Source: Gallionellaceae bacterium
GTDB lineage: Bacteria; Pseudomonadota; Gammaproteobacteria; Burkholderiales; Gallionellaceae
NCBI GenBank assembly: GCA_003445795.1
Contig: DMCN01000091.1
Location: forward strand, 8,841-59,560
Length of the DNA stretch: 50,720 nucleotides
Direction of reading: 5' to 3'
The position numbers and the translations under genes are program-made. Each line of letters opens with the position of its first letter. The stretch's first letter is position 1. The notes beneath the pieces were generated by a model. It did no database searches. It was not told the origin of the DNA and saw nothing but the letters and a program-made list of their open reading frames with translations. Shown here piece after piece: positions 41,771 through 50,720 of this stretch.

Positions 41771-41965
41771 ATGGGTGGCTGGGGTTGTCCGCATGAACTG
41801 GATGGCAAGTGCCAGAAGGTACTGAACAAGCCGTGCGACATCGGCATGAAGGGGTGCGTGCTGGCGGGGCGTTTCCGTTTTGCCGACCCGAGCAAGAACC
41901 GCCCGAAGAAGATTCAGACCGATCAGGTCTCGACAACGCCTGCGCAGGGCGATGACAAGCAATAA
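41771..41965 (+). CDS. Small Cys-rich conserved protein
   Basis: The 64-residue product has four cysteines at near-even spacing (C6, C14, C22, C29) in MGGWGCPHELDGKCQKVLNKPCDIGMKGCVLAGRFRF, then a basic and polar tail. This suggests metal or cluster binding, but I cannot name a family. It overlaps the pseudouridine synthase start by 14 bases and follows phnA by 12, so it is probably part of that transcript. Confidence 0.65.
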   Translation: MGGWGCPHELDGKCQKVLNKPCDIGMKGCVLAGRFRFADPSKNRPKKIQTDQVSTTPAQGDDKQ

Positions 41966-42578
41966 CCCTTTCGAACTGATTTACCAGGATGACTCCCTGC
42001 TGGTGGTGAACAAGCCCGCCGGGATGCTGGCTGTGCCGGGACGCGGGGAGGACAAGCAGGATTGTCTTTCCGCGCGCTTGCTGCAGACCTTTCCCGATGC
42101 CTTGGTGGTGCACCGCCTCGATATGGCGACTTCCGGCCTGATGGTGTTCGCGCGCGGTGCCGGGATGCAGCGCAGGATTTCGCTGATGTTTCAGGAGCGC
42201 GAGGTGAGCAAGCGCTACCTCGCCATTGTTTCCGGCGTGCTAGAGCGGGAGGCCGGTGAGATCTGTCTGCCGTTGATCAGCGACTGGCCGAACCGTCCCA
42301 GACAGATGATCGATCACACGCTAGGCAAGCCCTCGCTTACACGCTATCGCTTGCTGGGTATGGAAAACAGTAATTCACATGTGGAACTGGAGCCGGTCAC
42401 CGGACGCACCCATCAGCTAAGGGTGCATCTTGCTGCCATCGGTCATCCCATCCTCGGCGATGCCTTGTATGGCGATGCGGCCAGTGCGCCGCGCCTGTTG
42501 TTGCATGCCTGTTCGCTGAGCTTCAACCATCCTGTGAGCGGCGAGCCCTTGAACTTCGCCAGTCCGGCCCCATTTTAA
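41952..42578 (+). CDS. RluA-family pseudouridine synthase
   Basis: This 208-residue enzyme has the catalytic Asp57 in VVHRLDMATSGLMVFA, LLVVNKPAGMLAVPGR upstream, and EPVTGRTHQLRVHLAAIGHPILGDALYG near the C terminus. There is no S4 domain. Size and sequence are close to RluA (23S U746 and tRNA U32), but specificity within the family is uncertain. The ATG at 41952 lies inside the preceding gene. Confidence 0.9.
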   Translation: MTSNNPFELIYQDDSLLVVNKPAGMLAVPGRGEDKQDCLSARLLQTFPDALVVHRLDMATSGLMVFARGAGMQRRISLMFQEREVSKRYLAIVSGVLEREAGEICLPLISDWPNRPRQMIDHTLGKPSLTRYRLLGMENSNSHVELEPVTGRTHQLRVHLAAIGHPILGDALYGDAASAPRLLLHACSLSFNHPVSGEPLNFASPAPF

Positions 42579-42582
42579 ACGC

Positions 42583-42610
42583 CTGACTGTGAAGCTGGCC
42601 CGACTATAAT
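42583..42610 (+). promoter_or_regulatory. Candidate sigma-70 promoter
   Basis: CTGACT (42583-42588) and TATAAT (42605-42610) are spaced 16 bases apart and end 34 bases before the ATG at 42645. This is a reasonable promoter for the small membrane protein that follows. Confidence 0.45.
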
Positions 42611-42644
42611 CGCCGCCACACTTCCCTTAATTCATGGATACATC

Positions 42645-43040
42645 ATGCCGCTGCCGAAAAGTGCCCTGACCATTACTGCCGGTTTCCTTGTCGTCGTCGC
42701 TGCTCTGTTCGCGGGCTATATCTGGATCGCCTTTCAATGGAGCTATTCGGAGGGCGAACGCGCGGGGTTCATGCAGAAACTTTCCAGCAAGGGCTGGATC
42801 TGCAAAACCTGGGAGGGTGAACTTTCGCTGGTGGCTCTGCCCGGTGCAGCGCCGGAAAAGTTCATTTTCACGGTGCGCGACGATGCTGTTGCTGACAAGA
42901 TCAACCAGCTGGTCGGACAGCGTGTCGCCCTGATTTACGAACAGCATAAAGGCTTGCCGACCTCGTGTTTCGGCGAGACTGAATATTTTGTCAACGACAT
43001 CAGACTGCTGCCAGAGGCCAGCAAAATCCCCGGACAGTAA
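42645..43040 (+). CDS. Unrecognised single-pass membrane protein
   Basis: The 131-residue product has one N-terminal membrane helix (about 7-28) and a soluble domain outside the cytoplasm with two cysteines (C53, C107) that could pair: KGWICKTWEGEL ... LPTSCFGETEYFVNDIRLL. Similar small proteins occur in betaproteobacteria without known function. It has its own candidate promoter and precedes the Tim44-like gene by 67 bases. Confidence 0.65.
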   Translation: MPLPKSALTITAGFLVVVAALFAGYIWIAFQWSYSEGERAGFMQKLSSKGWICKTWEGELSLVALPGAAPEKFIFTVRDDAVADKINQLVGQRVALIYEQHKGLPTSCFGETEYFVNDIRLLPEASKIPGQ

Positions 43041-43107
43041 TGGGGATTAGCGTCTGTTCTTTGCTCTTAAACTTCTTCCGTAGTATCAACCACTCATAAG
43101 GAACCGC

Positions 43108-43938
43108 ATGAAACGCTTCGCCATCTTCCTGACCATTGTTCTGACCAGTCTTTCTTTGCTCGCTGCGAATGCCGAGGCCAAGCGCTTCGGCGGCGGTGGC
43201 AGTTTCGGCAAGCAGCGCACCCTGAGCGCTCCGGCGCAAAAGTCGACCGCTGCGCCCGCGCAGAATACCCCGGCGCAACCGGCCGCACCGCAATCCACCG
43301 GCAACAAGTGGCTCGGCCCATTGGCCGGCATCGCTGCCGGTTTGGGTCTGGCTGCGCTGTTCTCACACTTCGGTATGGGTGAAGGCATGGGCATGCTGAT
43401 GATGATCATTCTGGGCGCTGTCGCGGTGTTCTTTGTGCTGTCCATGCTGCGCAAGAAGCAGCAGCCGGCGATGCAATACGCAGGTGCAGGGGCGCCTTAC
43501 GGCGGAACGCAACAGCCTGTTGCACAAGCCCTGAGCGGCGGCACAAGCAACACAGCAGCGGCCAACATCCCGGCCGATTTCCCGGTGGACAGCTTCCTGC
43601 GCGGTGCGAAGACCACCTTCATCCGCTTGCAGGCCGCCAATGACCGCAAGGACCTGGACGACATCCGCGAATACACGATGCCGGAGATGTTCGCCGAAGT
43701 CTCGATGCAGATGCAGGAGCGCGGTGACGCGGCACAGAAGACCGATGTGGTCTCCATCAACACCGACTTGCTGGAAGTCGTGACCGAGGGCGATCTGGCT
43801 ATCGCCAGCGTACGCATGAGCGGTCAGTTGCGCGAGAACAACGGCGCGGCCGAAAGCTTCGACGAGATCTGGCATGTGCAGAAGAACCTGAAAGACGACA
43901 AAGCTGTCTGGTTGCTTGCTGGTATCCAGCAGAACTAA
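43108..43938 (+). CDS. Tim44-like domain membrane protein
   Basis: This 276-residue protein has a signal peptide (1-24). A GGGGSFG and Ala/Pro/Gln-rich segment follows, then a hydrophobic pair (about 68-112, including MGMLMMIILGAVAVFFVLSML) and a C-terminal Tim44-like domain from about 155 (FLRGAKTTFIRLQAANDRKDLDDIREYTMPEMFAEV). The bacterial domain is thought to bind lipid or protein. It is commonly found in ubi clusters of betaproteobacteria; here it directly precedes ubiB, with a terminator between. Confidence 0.85.
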   Translation: MKRFAIFLTIVLTSLSLLAANAEAKRFGGGGSFGKQRTLSAPAQKSTAAPAQNTPAQPAAPQSTGNKWLGPLAGIAAGLGLAALFSHFGMGEGMGMLMMIILGAVAVFFVLSMLRKKQQPAMQYAGAGAPYGGTQQPVAQALSGGTSNTAAANIPADFPVDSFLRGAKTTFIRLQAANDRKDLDDIREYTMPEMFAEVSMQMQERGDAAQKTDVVSINTDLLEVVTEGDLAIASVRMSGQLRENNGAAESFDEIWHVQKNLKDDKAVWLLAGIQQN

Positions 43939-43959
43939 GGGTTTCTCAAGTAAACTAGA

Positions 43960-43992
43960 GGGCACGGTGATTTCATCGTGCCCTTTTCTTTT
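43960..43992 (+). terminator. Intrinsic terminator after the Tim44-like gene
   Basis: GGGCACG (43960-43966) and CGTGCCC (43977-43983) form a seven-bp stem followed by TTTTCTTTT (43984-43992). This is a textbook rho-independent terminator. It implies ubiB has its own start of transcription or depends on read-through. Confidence 0.85.
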
Positions 43993-44005
43993 GGAACCGT
44001 AGGCA

Positions 44006-45529
44006 ATGCGTTTCTTCAGATTACTCAACATCATCTTCGTCGTGCTGCGCTTCGGTCTGGACGAGTTTCTGCTGGCGCATGAGCGCACGAGCTGGTTGCT
44101 CCGTCCGCTGAATCTGCTGCTGTTCTTCCGCAATACCGCGCGCCCGCGCGCCGAACGGCTGCGCCTTGCTCTGGAAACGCTGGGACCGATCTTCGTCAAG
44201 TTCGGGCAGATGCTTTCGACACGCCGCGATCTGATCCCCACCGACATCGCCGACGAGTTGGCCAAACTGCAGGATCGGGTGCCGCCATTCGCTTCCGCGC
44301 AGGCTGTCTCTTTGCTGGAAGCCGCCTACGGCAAACCGCTGCATGATGTATTTGCCGAGTTCGACGAGATCCCGGTCGCCAGCGCTTCTGTCGCTCAAGT
44401 GCATTTCGCCACCCTGCCGGATGGGCGCAAGGCTGCCGTCAAGATCCTGCGCCCCGGCATCTCGCGCGTTATCGCGCATGACGTGGCTTTGCTGGATATC
44501 TGTGCCGGGTTGATGGAACGCTGGTGGGAAGACGGCAAGCGCCTGAAGCCCAAGCTGGTGGTCGCCGAGTTCGAGAAGTACCTGCACGACGAGCTGGACC
44601 TGATGCGCGAGGCTGCCAATTGCAGCCAACTACGTCGCAATTTTGCCGATGCCAAACTGCTGCTGGTACCGGAAGTCTATTGGGACTGGTGCTCAGAAAC
44701 TGTCATGGTGATGGAACGCATGCACGGACTGCCTATCGGCAACGTTCCGGGGCTGCGGGCTGCGGGTGTCGACCTGAGCAAGCTGGCTGCCAATGGCGTC
44801 GAAATCTTCTATACACAGGTCTTCCGCGACGGCTTTTTCCACGCCGACATGCACCCGGGCAATATCCTGGTGACCCGCGACGGACGCTATGTGGCGATGG
44901 ATTTCGGCATCGTGGGCACGCTCACCGATGTCGACAAGAACTACCTCGCGCAGAATTTCATCGCCTTCTTCAACCGCGACTACAAGCGCGTGGCCGAACT
45001 GCACATCGAATCAGGCTGGGCGCCGGCCGATACCCGCGTGGATGAATTCGAAGCGGCGATCCGCTCGGTTTGCGAACCCATCTTCGACAAGCCGCTGCGC
45101 GATGTCTCATTCGGCAAGGTGCTGCTGCGCCTGTTCCAGACTTCGCGCCGCTTCGGCATCGAGATACAGCCGCAGCTGGTGTTGCTGCAGAAAACGCTGC
45201 TCAATGTTGAGGGTTTGGGATTGCAGCTTGATCCCGAGCTCGACCTTTGGAAGACCGCCAAACCGTGGCTGGAACGCTGGATGAGCGAGCAGGTCGGCTG
45301 GCGCGGATTCATCAAGGCCTTGCGCAGCGAAGCACCGCGTTTTGCGAACCTGCTGCCGCAGTTGCCGCGTCTGTTGCATGAGCGCCTGAATGACAATCTG
45401 GCGGCGCGGGCGGCGCCGCTGTTGCTCGAGATGCTCATCCAACAAAAAAAGCGCAATGCCTGGTTGATGGTCATTGCGCTTCTGTTGGGTACTTCGTTGC
45501 TGTTCGCCGCCTACACATACTTCGTCTAG
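44006..45529 (+). CDS. ubiB: Ubiquinone biosynthesis protein UbiB (ADCK/ABC1 kinase-like)
   Basis: This 507-residue atypical kinase-like protein supports ubiquinone synthesis, probably through ATPase activity at the membrane. The KxGQ motif is FVKFGQMLSTRRDLIP. Also present are KAAVKILRPGI, the HADMHPGNILV catalytic segment, the AMDFGIVGTL metal-binding Asp, and a C-terminal transmembrane helix (LMVIALLLGTSLLFAAYTYF). The TAG stop is in a CTAG shared with the convergent parA. UbiJ, normally between Tim44 and ubiB, is not present. Confidence 0.95.
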   Translation: MRFFRLLNIIFVVLRFGLDEFLLAHERTSWLLRPLNLLLFFRNTARPRAERLRLALETLGPIFVKFGQMLSTRRDLIPTDIADELAKLQDRVPPFASAQAVSLLEAAYGKPLHDVFAEFDEIPVASASVAQVHFATLPDGRKAAVKILRPGISRVIAHDVALLDICAGLMERWWEDGKRLKPKLVVAEFEKYLHDELDLMREAANCSQLRRNFADAKLLLVPEVYWDWCSETVMVMERMHGLPIGNVPGLRAAGVDLSKLAANGVEIFYTQVFRDGFFHADMHPGNILVTRDGRYVAMDFGIVGTLTDVDKNYLAQNFIAFFNRDYKRVAELHIESGWAPADTRVDEFEAAIRSVCEPIFDKPLRDVSFGKVLLRLFQTSRRFGIEIQPQLVLLQKTLLNVEGLGLQLDPELDLWKTAKPWLERWMSEQVGWRGFIKALRSEAPRFANLLPQLPRLLHERLNDNLAARAAPLLLEMLIQQKKRNAWLMVIALLLGTSLLFAAYTYFV

Positions 45530-46290
45530 ACGAATCCGCTGTCCATCAGTTCCTTGGCTAGCGCCTTATAGTCCGCCGCGCCGGGACTTTGCGGCGCGTA
45601 GGCGAACACATCCAGACCATGCATCGGGCTGGTGGCCAGTGCCACTGTTTCACCGATACGAGTTTTGCACACCAGATTACCGTAGCGTTCCTTGAGCTTG
45701 TCGTAGATATCGTAGGAAAGTTTTCTGCGCGAATCGAACCGGGTCACCACGATGCGGCGCTCGAAACTGCGCTGCAGTTTCTTTTCCAGCACGTTCAGTG
45801 CCGCATCCAGGCGGTGCACTCCGTGTTGCGACAGATAATCTGCCGATACCGGGATCAGCACCCGGTCCGACGCCAGCAAGGCATTCAACGTCAGCACACC
45901 GAGCATCGGGCAGCAATCGATGAGGATGGGCGCGCCGGTAAGTGTCAGCTCTTCACCCAGGCCCTGCTTCAGCATCTTCGCGGCCTGCGGGTCGCTGCCG
46001 TACAGGGCATCAATCTTGGAAAGCTCCAATGTCGCGGGTATCAGTTGCCAGCCGGCTGGCGTGTTGTGCAGCAGCTTGGCCAGCGGGGTCTTGTCGCGGA
46101 AGAACGCAGCTATGCTGCGCTCCTGGTTGGTACCGTTCTTCAGCCCGCAAGCCAGGCTCAGGTGTCCCTGCGGATCCATATCGATCGCAATGGGACTGCG
46201 CTGCGCCAATGACAGCGCAGCTGCTAGATTCAGACAGGTGGTGGTTTTTCCCACGCCGCCCTTTTGGTTGAATACGGCGATGACCGCCAT
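45526..46290 (-). CDS. ParA/Soj-family ATPase without a parB
   Basis: This 254-residue P-loop ATPase has the deviant Walker A FNQKGGVGKTTT (about 7-18), IDMDPQGHLS and LIDCCPMLGVLTLNALLASD. The second Walker motif and switch regions are intact. No parB or parC-like sites are adjacent. The protein lacks the N-terminal HTH of plasmid ParA. It may position another cargo instead of chromosomes. AGGAG precedes the ATG. It lies downstream of glmS on the minus strand after a 137-bp gap. Confidence 0.85.
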   Translation of the reverse strand: MAVIAVFNQKGGVGKTTTCLNLAAALSLAQRSPIAIDMDPQGHLSLACGLKNGTNQERSIAAFFRDKTPLAKLLHNTPAGWQLIPATLELSKIDALYGSDPQAAKMLKQGLGEELTLTGAPILIDCCPMLGVLTLNALLASDRVLIPVSADYLSQHGVHRLDAALNVLEKKLQRSFERRIVVTRFDSRRKLSYDIYDKLKERYGNLVCKTRIGETVALATSPMHGLDVFAYAPQSPGAADYKALAKELMDSGFV

Positions 46291-46354
46291 GTTCTCTCCT
46301 CGGTGTGGGAACGGATGTTGATGGACCTTTAACTACGGGCTTGTGGCTCCGACC

Positions 46355-46385
46355 GCCCTTACGGGCTTAACCTGCTGCGCAGGTT
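46355..46385 (-). other. Two hairpins in the glmS-parA gap
   Basis: The 137-bp gap 46291-46427 holds GCCC/GGGC (46355-46366) and a perfect seven-bp stem AACCTGC (46369-46375) with GCAGGTT (46379-46385), loop TGC. On the minus strand neither is followed by a U-tract; on the plus strand the second is followed by TGTCTT. They may end glmS transcripts. A parA promoter should be here but no clear boxes are visible. Confidence 0.35.
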
Positions 46386-46427
46386 TGTCTTCACCGCAAG
46401 CCGGGAAACATCGCCATAGCAACGGTA

Positions 46428-48251
<1,824 letters not shown>

Positions 48252-48252
48252 A

Positions 48253-49617
48253 CTATTTTTTCCCTTTCACTGGACGTTGCCAGCCGACGATGGTCATTTG
48301 TTTGCTGCGCGACAAGGTCAGTTCCCCGGCAGGCACATCTTTGGTGATGGTCGAGCCGGCACCGATTGTCGCGCCCTTGCCCACCGTCACGGGTGCGACG
48401 AGTTGCGTATCCGAGCCGATGAAGGCGTCGTCTTCGATTACGGTGCGGAATTTGTTTGCGCCATCGTAGTTGCAGGTGATGGTACCCGCGCCGATGTTGA
48501 CACGGCTACCCACGGTGCTGTCGCCGATATAGCTCAGGTGGTTGGCTTTGCTGCCTTTGCCGATCTCGCTATTCTTGATCTCGACGAAATTGCCGACATG
48601 CGCATCGTCATGCAGTTTGCTTCCGGGGCGCAGACGCGCATAGGGGCCAATGTGGCAGTTGGCACCGACTTCGCTGCTGTCGATGTGACTATAGGGTGCG
48701 ATCAGGGTGTCTTGCGCGACGAGCGCATTGCGAATAACAGTATAGGCGCCGATATGCACGCGGTCGCCCAAGGTCACTTTGCCTTCAAAGATGCAGCCGA
48801 CATCGATCTCGACATCGCGCCCGCAGGACAATTCACCACGCACGTCTATGCGTGCCGGGTCGGCCAGGGTCACACCCTGAGCCATGAGTTTGCCGGCAAC
48901 TTCCTGCTGCCAGATGCGCTCCAGCGCAGCGAGTTGGTTCTTGTTGTTGATACCTTCCACTTCCCAGCGCTGCGCGGGTTGCACGGTATGCACCGGCACA
49001 CCCTGCTGCACGGCCATCGCCACGATGTCGGTGAGGTAGTACTCGCCTTGTGCATTGCTGTTCCCCAGCTTGCCCAGCCATTCTCGCAACTTGGCGGTCG
49101 GCGCGAGCATGATGCCGGTGTTCACTTCCCTGATCTCAAGCTGCTCGGGCGAAGCGTCTTTCTGTTCGACGATGCACTGCACATCGCCCTGTTTGTCGCG
49201 CACGATGCGGCCATAGCCGGTGGGGTTGTCGAGATTTACAGTGAGCAGCACTAGCCCTTCTCCCGCTTGCTGCATCTGGTGCAGGGTGCTGTGCCGGGTC
49301 AGCGGCACGTCGCCATAAAGCACCAGCGTGCGGCTGTCGTTTTTGAGGTGCGGGATAGCCTGCTGCACCGCATGGCCGGTACCAAGCTGTGGTTCCTGGA
49401 TCACGAACGTTGCGCCGTATTGCTGCATGGCCTGCGGCACCGCATCGCCGCCGTGGCCGTACACCACGCACACTTGTTGCGGTTGCAAGGACGCCGCGCA
49501 ATCCAGCACATGCTGCACCAGCGGCTTGCCCGCCAGCGCGTGCAGCACTTTGGGCTTGTCGGAATACATACGCGTACCTTTGCCGGCAGCGAGGATGACG
49601 ATGTTCAAAGGATTCAT
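48253..49617 (-). CDS. glmU: Bifunctional UDP-N-acetylglucosamine pyrophosphorylase / glucosamine-1-P acetyltransferase
   Basis: This 454-residue enzyme makes UDP-GlcNAc. The N-terminal uridyltransferase has VILAAGKGTRMYSDKPKVLH and YGDVPLTRHSTL. The C-terminal left-handed beta-helix acetyltransferase has hexapeptide repeats and KNSEIGKGSKANHLSYIGD with the catalytic His. Length matches the family. It is the first gene of glmU-glmS and lies after the terminator at the end of the atp genes. Confidence 0.97.
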   Translation of the reverse strand: MNPLNIVILAAGKGTRMYSDKPKVLHALAGKPLVQHVLDCAASLQPQQVCVVYGHGGDAVPQAMQQYGATFVIQEPQLGTGHAVQQAIPHLKNDSRTLVLYGDVPLTRHSTLHQMQQAGEGLVLLTVNLDNPTGYGRIVRDKQGDVQCIVEQKDASPEQLEIREVNTGIMLAPTAKLREWLGKLGNSNAQGEYYLTDIVAMAVQQGVPVHTVQPAQRWEVEGINNKNQLAALERIWQQEVAGKLMAQGVTLADPARIDVRGELSCGRDVEIDVGCIFEGKVTLGDRVHIGAYTVIRNALVAQDTLIAPYSHIDSSEVGANCHIGPYARLRPGSKLHDDAHVGNFVEIKNSEIGKGSKANHLSYIGDSTVGSRVNIGAGTITCNYDGANKFRTVIEDDAFIGSDTQLVAPVTVGKGATIGAGSTITKDVPAGELTLSRSKQMTIVGWQRPVKGKK

Positions 49618-49659
49618 TTTCGGGGCTTTGCAAGGATGGCGAAGTATATCGCCCGGACA

Positions 49660-49689
49660 ACAAAAAAGCAGCCGAAGCTGCTTTTTTGT
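49660..49689 (-). terminator. Bidirectional intrinsic terminator between atpC and glmU
   Basis: A-rich, GCAGC (49668-49672), CGAA loop and GCTGC (49677-49681), T-rich arms give ACAAAAAAGCAGC pairing with GCTGCTTTTTTGT, about 13 bp. U-tracts exist in both directions. On the minus strand it ends the atp operon. Confidence 0.88.
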
Positions 49690-49710
49690 TCGATTCCGAA
49701 ACAGTATCGC

Positions 49711-50136
49711 TTAGTGTGTGTGCTTGCGCAGTTGCTGGATGGCACGCAGTTGGGCGATGGCTTCTGCCAACTCGGCTTGCGCTTGCGCGTAGTCGATATC
49801 GGAAGTGCGGTTCTTCATCGCTTCTTCTGCGGATTGCTTGGCTTCCAGCGCGCGCGCCTCGTCCAGATCGGCACCGCGGATCGCGGTGTCGGCCAGGATG
49901 GTGACGACGTTGGGCTGCACTTCCAGCATGCCGCCGGACACGTAGATCAACTCTTCCTGCTCCTGGTCCGGACGCTTGATGCGCACGGCGCCCGGTTTGA
50001 TGCGGGTCATCAGGGCGGTATGGCGCGGGTAGATACCCAGTTCGCCCATCTCGCCCGGTACTACGACGACTTCAGCAAGGCCGGAGAAGATCTGCTCTTC
50101 GGCGCTCACTACGTCCACATGTACGGTCATTGCCAT
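49711..50136 (-). CDS. atpC: F1Fo ATP synthase epsilon subunit
   Basis: The 141-residue epsilon subunit has the N-terminal beta sandwich (TVHVDVVSAEEQIFSGLAEVVVVPGEMGELGIYPRHTAL, YVSGGMLEVQPNVVTILADTAIR). A C-terminal helical hairpin of Ala/Glu/Gln-rich sequence (ALEAKQSAEEAMKN ... AQAQAELAEAIAQLRAI) can inhibit the motor. The start is MAMTVHV or MTVHV. It is 17 bases after atpD, at the end of the atp operon. Confidence 0.96.
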   Translation of the reverse strand: MAMTVHVDVVSAEEQIFSGLAEVVVVPGEMGELGIYPRHTALMTRIKPGAVRIKRPDQEQEELIYVSGGMLEVQPNVVTILADTAIRGADLDEARALEAKQSAEEAMKNRTSDIDYAQAQAELAEAIAQLRAIQQLRKHTH

Positions 50137-50153
50137 AATCGGCTCCTAATTTA

Positions 50154-50720
50154 TTATTGCAGCGTCTTGGCTTTTTCTACCGCTTCTTCGATGCCGCCAA
50201 CCATGTAGAACGCTTGCTCCGGCAGGTGATCGTACTCACCGTTAACGATACCCTTGAAGCCCTTGATGGTGTCCTTCAGGGTAACGTACTTGCCAGGCGC
50301 GCCAGTGAACACTTCGGCAACGTGGAACGGTTGCGACAGGAAACGTTGGATCTTGCGCGCGCGTGCCACGGCCAGTTTGTCTTCCGGTGCCAATTCGTCC
50401 ATACCCAGAATCGCGATGATGTCGCGCAACTCTTTGTAGCGCTGCAGAGTCTGCTGCACGCCGCGGGCGACGTTGTAGTGCTCTTCGCCCACGACCAACG
50501 GGTCGAGCTGGCGAGAGGTGGAGTCCAGCGGATCGACGGCGGGGTAGATACCCAGCGAGGCGATGTCGCGGGACAACACGACGGTGGAGTCCAGGTGCAA
50601 GAAGGTGGTCGCAGGAGACGGGTCGGTCAAGTCGTCCGCCGGCACGTAAACGGCCTGGATGGAAGTGATCGAACCAACCTTGGTCGAGGTGATACGCTCT
50701 TGCAGACGGCCCATTTCTTC
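50154..50720 (-). CDS. atpD: F1Fo ATP synthase beta subunit, C-terminal part
   Basis: Only the last 188 residues are in the window; the gene continues past base 50720, so the 5' end and the P-loop are not seen. Recognisable segments are MGRLQERITSTKVGSITSIQAVYVPADDLTDPSPATTFLHLDSTVVLSR, ASLGIYPAVDPLDSTSR, and the DELSEED-region equivalent IAILGMDELAPEDKLAVARARKIQRFLSQPFHVAEVFTG. It is the catalytic subunit of ATP synthase. Confidence 0.97.
   Translation of the reverse strand, partial: EEMGRLQERITSTKVGSITSIQAVYVPADDLTDPSPATTFLHLDSTVVLSRDIASLGIYPAVDPLDSTSRQLDPLVVGEEHYNVARGVQQTLQRYKELRDIIAILGMDELAPEDKLAVARARKIQRFLSQPFHVAEVFTGAPGKYVTLKDTIKGFKGIVNGEYDHLPEQAFYMVGGIEEAVEKAKTLQ

Noticed and set aside
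48252..48252. glmS ribozyme/riboswitch
   Set aside because: Only one base separates glmU from glmS, so no leader RNA is available, and the ribozyme is not expected in this group.

Overview
The window reads as a continuous piece of a high-GC betaproteobacterial chromosome. No rRNA or tRNA gene, prophage, insertion sequence or CRISPR array was recognised. The gene orders pilG-H-I-J-L / yqgE-ruvX-pyrB-pyrC', DUF971-ubiE ... Tim44-ubiB, and atpD-atpC-glmU-glmS are typical of Betaproteobacteria. My best guess is a Nitrosomonadales/Gallionellaceae-like lineage, but that is an inference from protein content and not a computed placement.

Layout. (1) 1-2181: 3' end of ntrB and all of ntrC (nitrogen two-component system), separated by a 124-bp inverted-repeat element. 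(2) 2257-6391, minus strand: secreted phosphoesterase, xthA, a DUF4124/glutaredoxin-like protein and oligopeptidase A. (3) 6446-18310, minus strand: the twitching-motility chemosensory set pilG-pilH-pilI-pilJ-pilL, running into yqgE-ruvX-pyrB-pyrC'. PyrC' is a catalytically degenerate dihydroorotase-like partner of the ATCase. An intact pyrC lies at 34485-35534. (4) 18403-21790, minus strand: thioredoxin-like protein, trkA and trkH (K+ uptake) in one tightly overlapping unit. (5) 21870-28042: rsmE, a FecR/OmpA-like pair, a tautomerase, a four-helix membrane protein, argA, a membrane GGDEF protein and yggX.

(6) 28084-32586: a polyphosphate locus, with ppk1, a convergent histone-H1-like lysine/alanine/proline-tailed protein, sixA, and a two-domain PPK2-family polyphosphate:AMP phosphotransferase. 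(7) 32594-35534, minus strand: DUF2288, an unknown protein, a gamma-carbonic-anhydrase-like protein, an AT-richer TPR protein and pyrC. (8) 35714-40163: rsmI diverging from lpoA-yraN-diaA-dolP (the same order as E. coli yraL-M-N-O-P), followed by the separate heptose nucleotidyltransferase hldE2/rfaE2 and a DUF971 gene. (9) 40225-45529: ubiE, then five to six small or unrelated genes, then a Tim44-like gene and ubiB. (10) 45526-50720, minus strand: orphan parA, glmS, glmU, atpC and the 3' part of atpD.

Most genes are housekeeping and many overlap by 1-4 bases, so long polycistronic transcripts are likely. The observations I would check first are the RNA-foldable inverted-repeat element between ntrB and ntrC, whose stem abuts the ntrC Shine-Dalgarno, and the H1-like protein embedded in the polyphosphate locus next to a tandem 10-bp repeat upstream of sixA. 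After those come two convergent gene pairs that share a palindromic CTAG as both stop codons, the Pil-Chp cluster without its methylation enzymes, and the interrupted ubiE-ubiB cluster.
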